Assembly: GCA_027488905.1 (NCBI GenBank)
Contig: JAIYAT010000035.1
Span: 558,001-622,000, forward strand
Origin: Bacteroidota bacterium
GTDB lineage: Bacteria; Bacteroidota; Bacteroidia; UKL13-3
DNA: 64,000 bases
Direction: 5' to 3'
Part shown: positions 15,811 to 24,277 of the stretch, piece by piece
How positions within the stretch are numbered: the first letter of the stretch is position 1
How the letters are laid out: each line of letters starts with the position of its first letter
The notes under the pieces: model-generated
The model's input: the letters and a program-made list of their open reading frames with translations, nothing else
The model's database searches: none
Told to the model about the DNA's origin: nothing
Translations under genes and position numbers: made by a program

Positions 15811-17760
15811 TCAACTTAAAGTCTTCAACAAATTTTTCACCTCTTTATTGTTTGGATCTCTTTTCAATATCTTTTTCAATTGAAAAGCAGCCAATTTTTT
15901 GTTTCCTTGTAAATTATATAAAGCCGCTAGATTTAACAAAGCCTGAGGATGGTCTGGGTCTAATGCCAATGCCTTTTCATAACTTCTAAATGCCTTTTCT
16001 ATTGCCCCCATTTGAAGGTAACTAAATCCTAAATTAACCCAAGGTTCTACTTGTTTTGGATTCAAATTTAAACTCTCCTCCAGCAGTATATTGGCGGTTT
16101 GTAAATCACCTTTTTGTATGAATAAAATTGCCCTTTTGTTTTTAAACTCCAAATTAGCCTTAGCCAATTCTGAAGCCTTAGAAACATAGCTTAAAGCCTT
16201 TTCAAACTCTCCTAAATTCTGAAATGCCTGACCAATTCTATAGTTTGTCCATGCATCTGTAATTAAGTTAATGTCTTTTAATTCGGTTTGAACCAAACGG
16301 ATAATGCTGCTCCAATCTTCTTGGAGATATAATTTATGAATATTTAGTTGAATAGAAGGTACTCCATTTAAAGCTCGTAAAAAAAACTTTGCAGAGTCTA
16401 AGGCCGACCTTTCTCCATCAAACTTCTCATAATAATTTAAATAAGCTGCTGCTTTAAATATGGCACTAGTATTTGATTTATTAACACAATACAAGCCTTC
16501 AAAAACTTTAATTTTAGAAAGTTCCTTTTTAGCTACCTGAATTGCAATTTTATGATCGTGTACACTTACATGGGGTATATCAATTGAACCACTTCTTGGC
16601 ATATGGCAGCTCACACAATCGTTATTTGCTAACTTTAACTGTTGTGGTTGTTCTGTACAAGCTTTATCTGAATGACATTTAAGGCAAGCATTATTAAAAA
16701 TTTGTTTACCAGTTTCCTTTACACTCACATGCGGATTATGACAAGTAATGCAGGTTAAGGCCAAAGTTTCAAATCCTTTCTTGCCATCAGGTTTTAGGTT
16801 GCTTTTTTGGTTTGAACCTAAAAAACATTTACTCAATTGCAGTCGCTGTGCATGAGAAGCCATGATAAATTCGTCATCTCTGTCTTTGTATTTAGGCAGG
16901 TAAACTTCCATATATTCAGAAAGCACCATTCCTGGCCTAAAATCTGTAAACTTTTTTCCCTCTTTTAATACAGCATTGCCTTGCAAATGGCAACGTTGAC
17001 AAACATCTATTTGTAATTCCCAAGGCAACTTTCTAGGATTAACAATGGTGTAATCGATTTGGGTTGCTGTATCTACAATTATACCTTTTAGCTTTTCTTG
17101 AACATGCAATGAACCAGGGCCATGGCAACGCTCGCAATCAATACCGTCTGGAATAGAAACAAATTTGTTTACTGAACCTTCTTCTGCTTTGGGCATCGCA
17201 TTGTGACAACTCATGCATTCCATTTCTATGCCTCTGCTAAACCTTACATTTCTGCCGTTTTCGAAACCTGGAGGTAAATCCCATTTCCCTTTCTGAGCAT
17301 ACCAAGTGAGCGGCATTTGAAATATATAACCATTGATATTGGTCAAGTGACTATTGGTATGTTGGCCTGAACCGATGATATAATCCACACGCTCCGTTCT
17401 TTTAAAAACAGTATCTCTTCCATCCAAGCGAAACTCGGAAATATACATCGAATCGCCTTTCCAAAATGGCAGGTAATAGAAATCTAATGCAGCATCATAC
17501 AAAGGTTTATGCGAAAAATTAGCTGCAGATTTTTGTTTGGTAGCCGCACCAAACGATTGGCCCATGCCAGTTTTTATGAAAGAACTATAAATGTCTTCAT
17601 GGCATGAACGACATTGCTGCTTTCCAACATACTGAACAGCTGTATCATGATTGAGGTAAGCAAGCTTAGCAGATTTTACGGTATCCCCACAAAACAAATT
17701 GAGCAAACTTATGCAGGCGAGTAAACCAAATAGTGCCACATAAAAAAGGCTCCTTTTCAT
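15811..17760 (-). CDS. Seven-haem cytochrome c with C-terminal TPR domain
   Basis: An exported 649-residue redox protein. The N-terminus is a signal sequence (hydrophobic 5-23, with a Cys at 24 in a weak lipobox). Seven CxxCH haem sites are visible: CRSCH (50), CMSCH (~181), CERCH (~210), CQRCH (~255), CITCH (~337), CLKCH (~358) and CVSCH (~381). The spacing resembles cytochrome c554-type multihaem proteins. Residues ~430-649 are tetratricopeptide repeats (EKAFRSYEKALALDPDHPQALLNLA). The role is electron transfer at or outside the periplasm; donor and acceptor are unknown. It lies 9 nt after the rhodanese gene and contains two GGTTTGAACC repeats (16285, 16809). Confidence 0.85.
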   Translation of the reverse strand: MKRSLFYVALFGLLACISLLNLFCGDTVKSAKLAYLNHDTAVQYVGKQQCRSCHEDIYSSFIKTGMGQSFGAATKQKSAANFSHKPLYDAALDFYYLPFWKGDSMYISEFRLDGRDTVFKRTERVDYIIGSGQHTNSHLTNINGYIFQMPLTWYAQKGKWDLPPGFENGRNVRFSRGIEMECMSCHNAMPKAEEGSVNKFVSIPDGIDCERCHGPGSLHVQEKLKGIIVDTATQIDYTIVNPRKLPWELQIDVCQRCHLQGNAVLKEGKKFTDFRPGMVLSEYMEVYLPKYKDRDDEFIMASHAQRLQLSKCFLGSNQKSNLKPDGKKGFETLALTCITCHNPHVSVKETGKQIFNNACLKCHSDKACTEQPQQLKLANNDCVSCHMPRSGSIDIPHVSVHDHKIAIQVAKKELSKIKVFEGLYCVNKSNTSAIFKAAAYLNYYEKFDGERSALDSAKFFLRALNGVPSIQLNIHKLYLQEDWSSIIRLVQTELKDINLITDAWTNYRIGQAFQNLGEFEKALSYVSKASELAKANLEFKNKRAILFIQKGDLQTANILLEESLNLNPKQVEPWVNLGFSYLQMGAIEKAFRSYEKALALDPDHPQALLNLAALYNLQGNKKLAAFQLKKILKRDPNNKEVKNLLKTLS

Positions 17761-17769
17761 TCCGAAGAA

Positions 17770-18075
17770 TTACGAATTAACTTCTGATTGATAGGCAATC
17801 ATTCCGCCTAGTAAGTTGCGCACATTTGTAAATCCTTCACTCATCATATACATTTTGGCATTTGCACTTCTAGCACCACTTCTACAATGTACAATGATTT
17901 CTTCATCCTTAATTGATTCAAGTTCAGTTAATTTTTCTGGTAAAGTACCAAGTGGAATGAGTTGTGCTCCAATATTAAACTCTTCATACTCATAGACTTC
18001 TCTAACATCTATAATATTTAACTTCTCACCTTTTTGCATGCGCTCATGCAATTCTGTAACGGAAATATCTGCCAT
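17770..18075 (-). CDS. Single-domain rhodanese
   Basis: A 101-residue cytoplasmic sulfurtransferase with the whole rhodanese fold: NIIDVREVYEYEEFNIGA, then the active-site loop VHCRSGARS with C64. It can carry a persulfide on C64. It sits 2 nt after the T9SS cargo gene and 9 nt before the multihaem cytochrome, so it is cotranscribed; a link to sulfur metabolism of the cytochrome is possible but only inferred. Confidence 0.88.
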   Translation of the reverse strand: MADISVTELHERMQKGEKLNIIDVREVYEYEEFNIGAQLIPLGTLPEKLTELESIKDEEIIVHCRSGARSANAKMYMMSEGFTNVRNLLGGMIAYQSEVNS

Positions 18076-18077
18076 AT

Positions 18078-20948
18078 TTAATTGGGTTGAATGATTAACT
18101 TCTTTGCAAAGGTTTGTCCAGTTTCTCTATTTTCTATGTAAAAAATATAAAAACCTTCAAGTCCACTTGGAACGCTAAAACTTTCGTCTTCTGGAAACAA
18201 TTCACAAACCATGCTTCCTTTAATATCATAAAGCTTAAAATTATACTCCTTTAAATTTGTTAGGTTAGTTTTAAAGCTCTCATTTGTAGGGTTTGGATAA
18301 ACGCTTGGTTCAACCCGAGAAATTGAATTTGTAACTTCTGGCAATTGCGTTGGGCTTCCTAAAAAAGTTCCCATGATAGGCCTAATCATAAGTGCTCCTT
18401 TTGTTTCTGATGGGTACCACCTACCATCCATTTTAAATGCCATATTAGGATTAACGCCTTTAGGATAATTCCTATCTAAACCAATATTCAATACAAATGA
18501 ATTTACTTGATCCCAGCCAATATAAAAGGAATCTGAAACTGCAACAGGCTTAGGAAGTTTGTATGCCGTAAAACCATCTCTTTGACTTGTATATAAAGGT
18601 CTTATTTGTTCTAAACTCCAAATAACTTCATCAGAAGTTGCATTGGTGAAAAAGGGTGAAATTTTCTTCCAAATTTTCAAATTAAACCTTTGCAAACTAA
18701 CATCTTGTTCGCTTCGATTATAAAAAACATAAAAACCAACAATCGAATCTGGCTTTTGAATATTGTACTTAAGACAAGCGCCAACATTAGGTTTAATCTC
18801 GATTCCATAACCAGCTTCGGCGCTTCCATCATCGTAAGCAAAGTAGTTGCTAAACACATTTTGAACCGTGAAAGTATCATTGCTAGGCACATTATCTAAG
18901 GCTGTACCACTAATCTTAACGCGATACTTGGTTTCAAATACTAGACTATCTGCTTGAACCGAAGTAGCGAAGTCGAAGGGTTTATTGATTTCTACCTTCG
19001 TGGTAGATTGCCCGGCAAAAGAACCAATAATCTGAATAAATTTATCTAATGTATCTCCTTCTGGCCTAATTACACTTCTAAAATAATCTATCGCATAGGC
19101 TTGGTTGTCATGATTGACTAATCTTAAAGAATCCTTAGCGCCTCTGAAGGCTGCCTTATTTGTTAGGTAATGATCCCATGGCATGCTGCTATACTGACCT
19201 AAATAAATCCTTGGTGCATTTCCCAAACTAATATCTTTATTAACATCGTTTTGGGTTCTACCCTTATTGAACCTAACATAATCTACATGCCAATGACTTA
19301 GATTTCCAGTAAAACTTCCTCTGTTTTTTAGCCTAAATTGAAAATCATCATGAAAAAACTTAGGGTCAAGCAAGACGACACTAAAATAATTGAATTTATA
19401 AAATAGGGAATCATCTGCTCCAATCAATTTTATTACCTCAAATGAGTCTGCGCCAAATCGAGAATTTCTAAACTCAAGAATAAGAGAATCATCAGGAAAA
19501 AATTGGTCATTTTTTCCTTGCGGTTCATATTGATAGTAGAAACTCAACATAACTGAATCTGATGCTTTTAAGCTGCTTAAGTTAAAATTTAAAGAAGTAA
19601 GTTGATCGCAAATTCCTTTGTTAGCGAAGGTTGAGTAAGGAACACCATTTTCCTTTAAACCGTCAAATGTGGCTACATTTACACTTGGGGGTGCAAATGG
19701 AAAGGTATTATTAATATGCACATTTCCATTTATCCAGCGGTCTTTATCTGGCAGTCCTGTTGAAAAAGAAAAATCATCAAATAAAGGCAATTCAATTCTA
19801 CGATTTAGCCTAATTGCTCCAAGCAACCAATGTGCTTTGTTGGCTAGACTTCTCTCCGACTTAAATATAAAACGTGCTTGAAAAAATCCATGCCTGTTTC
19901 TACCGAAATTAATATTGTAATTGTAAGTTAATAGTGCCTGACCTTGGTTTCCACCTAAGGCAAGCATGCGAACCCAAACCCCAAGATTGTTTTTAAACTC
20001 CACAATAAATGAATCGCCAGGTGTGGCACCCGCAGAAGCCTTGCAAGAAAACCCATAAAAAATTGAGTCAGAAACAGCTTGGTTCAAAACGTTTATGGCA
20101 TGTGTGTATAAGGTATCATTGCCTCCATAGGAATTGTCTGCATTTGCATAAACATTATCGTTGGCATCCTGAATATCTAACTTCGCTAAAAAACCCCAAT
20201 TGATTCCATTCGCAGGACCTGATACAATTTTCACATCTTCAGCAGCATATCTTAATCGCGGAGGAACCGAATCTGGAATTTCGAATACACTAAAATTATC
20301 ATAATTTCCAAGCTTTGTTTTTGCTGCCACTACCAACTTGCTAATTGCAAAAGTTGCTGTATTTGAATTGGAGTAATTGGCAGAATAAAGCACAAACTTT
20401 AAGGCAAATGCGCCAGACTCAAAGTTAGATTTTGGAAGATTAAATATCACCTCTCTCCAAGTTGTTTGTCCTGAAGTGGATTTCCAAATTTCTACCCATT
20501 GTCCAAAAACATCTTTACCAAACAAAACCAATGAATCACCTGCTGCTGCTGTTGGACCTTGCACATAGCTAAATGAAACAAATACGTCTGTACCTTGACC
20601 AGAAATGTCTATTGACCTAGATTCTACCTCATCTGCATTCAAAGCCGTTGCTGGATATACTTGATTTGTGCTGTCCAATGTATTTAAGACCAAACTGCGG
20701 TTTTCAATGCTTGCATTAGATTTGAACCAAAACAATGAATCTACCTGCAGATTTTGTTTGGTAAAAAAATCTACCAAAGGAAAAAAGCCAACATTTTTAT
20801 TTAGAAATTTCTTCGTTCCTAATTCATTTGTAGTCTCGTTATGGATTGAACCTGAATAACCCTTTGGCCATACAACTTCTTGCCCAAAAGAATGACTTCC
20901 AAAAAGACTAAGTACAGAAACTAGGAAAAATATCTTTAGTTTATTCAT
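18078..20948 (-). CDS. Large secreted protein with T9SS type A sorting domain
   Basis: A 956-residue exported protein. Residues 1-22 are a signal peptide ending SFGQ. The body is beta-rich and carries repeated phrases such as DSLVLFGKDVFGQW, DSFIVEFKNNLGVW and DSLILEFRNSRFG, which suggest three related jelly-roll modules; I recognise no enzyme motif. The C-terminus (VYPNPTNESFKT...LYDIKGSMV...GFYIFYIENRETGQTFAKKL) is a T9SS type A sorting domain, so it is predicted to be surface-attached or released. Its ATG overlaps the PASTA gene stop by one base (TAATG), showing translational coupling. Confidence 0.85.
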   Translation of the reverse strand: MNKLKIFFLVSVLSLFGSHSFGQEVVWPKGYSGSIHNETTNELGTKKFLNKNVGFFPLVDFFTKQNLQVDSLFWFKSNASIENRSLVLNTLDSTNQVYPATALNADEVESRSIDISGQGTDVFVSFSYVQGPTAAAGDSLVLFGKDVFGQWVEIWKSTSGQTTWREVIFNLPKSNFESGAFALKFVLYSANYSNSNTATFAISKLVVAAKTKLGNYDNFSVFEIPDSVPPRLRYAAEDVKIVSGPANGINWGFLAKLDIQDANDNVYANADNSYGGNDTLYTHAINVLNQAVSDSIFYGFSCKASAGATPGDSFIVEFKNNLGVWVRMLALGGNQGQALLTYNYNINFGRNRHGFFQARFIFKSERSLANKAHWLLGAIRLNRRIELPLFDDFSFSTGLPDKDRWINGNVHINNTFPFAPPSVNVATFDGLKENGVPYSTFANKGICDQLTSLNFNLSSLKASDSVMLSFYYQYEPQGKNDQFFPDDSLILEFRNSRFGADSFEVIKLIGADDSLFYKFNYFSVVLLDPKFFHDDFQFRLKNRGSFTGNLSHWHVDYVRFNKGRTQNDVNKDISLGNAPRIYLGQYSSMPWDHYLTNKAAFRGAKDSLRLVNHDNQAYAIDYFRSVIRPEGDTLDKFIQIIGSFAGQSTTKVEINKPFDFATSVQADSLVFETKYRVKISGTALDNVPSNDTFTVQNVFSNYFAYDDGSAEAGYGIEIKPNVGACLKYNIQKPDSIVGFYVFYNRSEQDVSLQRFNLKIWKKISPFFTNATSDEVIWSLEQIRPLYTSQRDGFTAYKLPKPVAVSDSFYIGWDQVNSFVLNIGLDRNYPKGVNPNMAFKMDGRWYPSETKGALMIRPIMGTFLGSPTQLPEVTNSISRVEPSVYPNPTNESFKTNLTNLKEYNFKLYDIKGSMVCELFPEDESFSVPSGLEGFYIFYIENRETGQTFAKKLIIQPN

Positions 20949-21694
20949 TAAGGAATTGATAAATAAATGTCTACAATATCACCGCCTTTAATTGTGCCAC
21001 CTTCTACATAAGGTGGACTTTGACGAATAACCACAGCCTTGGAACTGTCTTTTCCATTGCCTTCATAAAGTACTGAACCCAAATTAAGCAATGAAGATTT
21101 TAAAACATTTTGGGCATCCAACAAATTAAGACCCTTTAAATTTGGGATAGAAACCAAAGCCCCTCCACTCCCATCACCAACGATTAAATCAATGGTGGCT
21201 CCTTTAGGTATTCTTGTATTTGGCTGTATACTATTCCCCCGCCACATTTGGTCTAAAACCGCATTCTGAGCAATATCTGGTTTGTAGGATATTTCTCCAG
21301 CGTTTAATCCCAGTGTGCTCAAAACTGTTTGCGCGTATGGCAAGGAAGCATTTATTAAATTAGGCATTAGCACAGTTGCCCGTGCATCAGAATTAATGCT
21401 TAGATAAATTATTCTACCCTCCTTCACTTTACTATTAGGTGCAGGATTTTGTTCTACTACGGCTAATTTGGGCATATTGTCTACGAAAAAGGTATCAGTG
21501 ATGAGGTAACGTAATTTTTTCTCATTTAATACTTCCTCGGCTTCAGAAATTGGTAATCCTTTAAGATTAGGCAATGTCAAAGATTGTCCATGTCTGGTAT
21601 AGGAACTTAAAAAACTAGCCGCTATCCAAGTAATGATTAAAATTACCAAGATAATCAAGGCTATATTGATGGTTAAGGATTTTAGGAATCTCAC
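20948..21694 (-). CDS. Membrane-anchored PASTA-domain protein
   Basis: A 248-residue protein: short cytoplasmic start, one membrane helix (~7-29) and three PASTA domains facing the periplasm (~37-103, 104-173, 180-248), each with a xxxPNLxGxxxxxAxxxL core. PASTA domains bind peptidoglycan or beta-lactams and are normally fused to kinases or penicillin-binding proteins; here they stand alone. It heads the leftward operon ending with mltG, which fits a cell-wall role. No kinase gene is nearby. Confidence 0.88.
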   Translation of the reverse strand: MRFLKSLTINIALIILVILIITWIAASFLSSYTRHGQSLTLPNLKGLPISEAEEVLNEKKLRYLITDTFFVDNMPKLAVVEQNPAPNSKVKEGRIIYLSINSDARATVLMPNLINASLPYAQTVLSTLGLNAGEISYKPDIAQNAVLDQMWRGNSIQPNTRIPKGATIDLIVGDGSGGALVSIPNLKGLNLLDAQNVLKSSLLNLGSVLYEGNGKDSSKAVVIRQSPPYVEGGTIKGGDIVDIYLSIP

Positions 21695-21706
21695 GGCTGC
21701 AAAATA

Positions 21707-21739
21707 TTGATATTTTAAGAGAGTACAAAGCTATCTTTG
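21707..21739 (+). promoter_or_regulatory. Candidate leaderless promoter of marC
   Basis: TTG, a 22-nt spacer and a perfect TATCTTTG box, which ends only 4 nt before the ATG. Transcription starting 5-7 nt after this box would begin at or next to the start codon. The spacer is slightly long. Confidence 0.45.
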
Positions 21740-21743
21740 CCAC

Positions 21744-22304
21744 ATGTTTTCATTAAAGGATATCACAACCATCACCCTTACCCTATTTGCTATCATTGAT
21801 ATTATTGGCGCTATTCCAATTATTATCAACATAAAAAACCGTCAAAAACACCTCGATAGTGGCAAAGCTACCTTGGCTGCAGGGGCATTAATGGTTATTT
21901 TTCTATTGGTTGGAGAGAAGTTTTTAAAGCTTTTTGGCGTAGATTTACAATCCTTTGCAATTGCTGGTTCAATCGTAATTTTTATCATAGGCTTAGAAAT
22001 GATTCTTGGAATTGAATTACTAAAAGATGACCCAAATGCAAAAACAGGTAGCATCATCCCAATTGCCTTCCCAATCATTGCAGGTTCAGGAACTTTAACT
22101 ACCATTATTTCAATGAGTGCTGTTTATAGCACTTATAATATTTTAGTTGGGATTGTAGTTAATCTTACTTTTGTGTTTTTAGTTTTACGCTCTAGCAGCT
22201 GGATTGAAGGCAAGCTAGGAGAATCCGGACTTACCCTTGTAAGAAAGTTCTTTGGAATAGTACTCCTTAGTATTGCAGTCCGGATTTTTAAAGACAATTT
22301 CTAG
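21744..22304 (+). CDS. MarC family integral membrane protein
   Basis: A 186-residue membrane protein with six hydrophobic helices, beginning LKDITTITLTLFAIIDIIGAIPI, with the conserved SGTLTTIISM segment; both are typical of MarC (UPF0056). Function is unsettled: the family was once linked to multiple antibiotic resistance in E. coli, but that link was later withdrawn. It is divergent from the PASTA operon and convergent with the DUF3467 gene; the two stop codons touch with no spacer. Confidence 0.88.
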   Translation: MFSLKDITTITLTLFAIIDIIGAIPIIINIKNRQKHLDSGKATLAAGALMVIFLLVGEKFLKLFGVDLQSFAIAGSIVIFIIGLEMILGIELLKDDPNAKTGSIIPIAFPIIAGSGTLTTIISMSAVYSTYNILVGIVVNLTFVFLVLRSSSWIEGKLGESGLTLVRKFFGIVLLSIAVRIFKDNF

Positions 22305-22619
22305 TTAAGCTTGACCAGTTGGTCCGCCAAATCCCATTGGAAATGGAGGAATTTGCTCATTAATGGCTATGTTGCCATTTTGATCTTCAAATTTGTTGAT
22401 GTTATCGTTAAGTGCCATTAATAAACGTTTGGCATGGTCTGGTGTCAAAACTATTCTCGACTTTACCTTTGCCTTTGGAACGCCTGGCATTACTCTAATA
22501 AAATCAAAAACAAACTCGCTGGTTGAATGTGTGATAATTGCCAAATTTGAGTAAATGCCTTCAGCCATTTCCTCGCTCAACTCAATTTGTATTTGATTTG
22601 GATTGTTTTCTTCTTGCAT
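22305..22619 (-). CDS. DUF3467 domain protein
   Basis: A 104-residue soluble protein matching DUF3467: IQIELSEEMAEGIYSNLAIITHSTSEFVFDFIRVMPG, then KVKSRIVLTPDHAKRLLMALNDNI. The family is widespread in Bacteroidota and has no known function. It is the last gene of a leftward unit with the GT39 gene (8 nt upstream) and the aldehyde dehydrogenase. Confidence 0.85.
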   Translation of the reverse strand: MQEENNPNQIQIELSEEMAEGIYSNLAIITHSTSEFVFDFIRVMPGVPKAKVKSRIVLTPDHAKRLLMALNDNINKFEDQNGNIAINEQIPPFPMGFGGPTGQA

Positions 22620-22627
22620 GGTTGTGT

Positions 22628-24274
22628 TTATTTTTTAATGATTAAATATGTTTTCTTAACTTTTTGGTCTCTAAACTTTTTTAGCAAAAACTCAGGGTTT
22701 AACTGGGTTACAGGGTAGGCGTTGTAAGTTGCTAAGGTATCAAATTCGGTTTGAACCAAAGTGTCAATTTCTTGCAAGGATTCGGCAGTAGCAGCCAAAA
22801 TTGCCCCAGAAGCTAAATTTTTTATCTCTGGTTTGGTTAGTAATGGAACTTTATTTAGTGTATAAAACCCAAAACTTCTATCATAAATCCCAAATCTATA
22901 AACTGCCTTTCCTTCATATTTTGCTGAAGCAAGGTCTTTGCCCATCTGTGAACTAAATTGGTATTTAAGCAGGTTAGGATAAAAATAAACAGACATTAAT
23001 AAACCAAAAACCCCAAATGCAAAAAGCTGTGAATGGTACCATTTTAAGTTTAATGATTTTGATTTTGCATAAAGAAAAACAAAGCCTAAAAAACCTGTAA
23101 CTAAGAGGAATATTGAGATGAAATTTGGGGTAAAAAAGAATGAAAAAGCAACAGCCACAGCTGCAAGCAAAAGCATATTCAAAGCAAATTGAAACGCTTT
23201 CATTCCTTTGAAAGTGGCTTTAAATTGAGGTAGTTTGTTACATATAAAATCAGCAGTAATAAGGGCAGCAAACGGGAAAATAGGAAAAACATAATGAGGC
23301 AGTTTGAACCGAGAGGCTGACAAAGCAATTAGAGGCAATAAAAAACCAAATAAAGAAACATATTCTGAGTTTGGTTCAAACCGAAACCTATTTTTAACTA
23401 AAGAAACAAGACGAATGATTAATGCTAATAAAAATAAGTGAAACCAAGGTTGCATGTCCCAAGCCATGGTATCAAAAAAGTAATGCCATGGTGCATGGTT
23501 GTCCCAATAAATATCACCTGTAATTCTCCCAAAGCTTTGCGTATAAAAGAAAAACAAAATGCCAGAAGGACCTTTTAAATCATACACTTCCTTTTCTGGA
23601 TGCAAGTCAAATTGATGGTAAAGGCCATATAACATGGGACCTAGCAAAATCCCTACAATTAGCAACATTAATAACCATTGCCATTTGAAAATAGCTTTCC
23701 AATCTTTTAAAACAAGCCAATGAAAACCTACAGCCATTCCAATAATAACCAAACCAATTGGACCTTTTGACATCATAGCTGCTGCGATTCCAATAGCTGC
23801 ACCTAACAAATAAATCCACCTTTTCGAATTCGCAAATTCAATGACTTGCCAAACTGAAAACACAATAAAACCGCTCAAAATGCCATCCGTTCTCACATCA
23901 TTAGTCATGAGTAGCCATGCGTTGTTAAAACACAAAAGCAATGCTGCTAATTGAGAAGTTTCTTCATTGTACCAATTCCTAGCAAGTTTGTATAATGAAA
24001 AAACACCAAGCAATAAAACTAACATGGCAGGTAGCTTGTAGGCCCAATTAGAAACCCCAAAAACCTTCATTGAAAATGCACTCAACCAAAACAACAAAGG
24101 AGGTTTGTCAAGGTAGTCATGCCCTTGGTCGTAAACTTCTAAATAGCTATTAGTTTGAAGCATCTCCAAAGAAATACTTGCATACTGCGCAGCATCAATT
24201 TCCATTACATCCAAGCGGAGGTTTAATACGAAAACAACCAGAATGAAAAGGAATAAAAATTTATTATACTTCAA
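22628..24274 (-). CDS. GT39-family (ArnT/PMT-like) glycosyltransferase
   Basis: A 548-residue integral membrane glycosyltransferase with about eleven helices. The GT-C signature is in the first periplasmic loop: MEIDAAQYASISLEMLQ (acidic catalytic residue) and YLDKPPLLFWL. Such enzymes move a sugar from a polyprenyl-phosphate donor to lipid A, protein or another envelope acceptor; which one is unknown. It lies 3 nt after the aldehyde dehydrogenase stop. Two GGTTCAAACC-type repeats are inside (22749, 23373). Confidence 0.85.
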   Translation of the reverse strand: MKYNKFLFLFILVVFVLNLRLDVMEIDAAQYASISLEMLQTNSYLEVYDQGHDYLDKPPLLFWLSAFSMKVFGVSNWAYKLPAMLVLLLGVFSLYKLARNWYNEETSQLAALLLCFNNAWLLMTNDVRTDGILSGFIVFSVWQVIEFANSKRWIYLLGAAIGIAAAMMSKGPIGLVIIGMAVGFHWLVLKDWKAIFKWQWLLMLLIVGILLGPMLYGLYHQFDLHPEKEVYDLKGPSGILFFFYTQSFGRITGDIYWDNHAPWHYFFDTMAWDMQPWFHLFLLALIIRLVSLVKNRFRFEPNSEYVSLFGFLLPLIALSASRFKLPHYVFPIFPFAALITADFICNKLPQFKATFKGMKAFQFALNMLLLAAVAVAFSFFFTPNFISIFLLVTGFLGFVFLYAKSKSLNLKWYHSQLFAFGVFGLLMSVYFYPNLLKYQFSSQMGKDLASAKYEGKAVYRFGIYDRSFGFYTLNKVPLLTKPEIKNLASGAILAATAESLQEIDTLVQTEFDTLATYNAYPVTQLNPEFLLKKFRDQKVKKTYLIIKK

Positions 24275-24277
24275 AGC

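Noticed and set aside
15811-17760. Octahaem nitrite or hydroxylamine-type cytochrome
   Set aside because: Only seven CxxCH sites are visible, there is no CxxCK site, and the C-terminal third is TPR, so a named enzyme is not supported.
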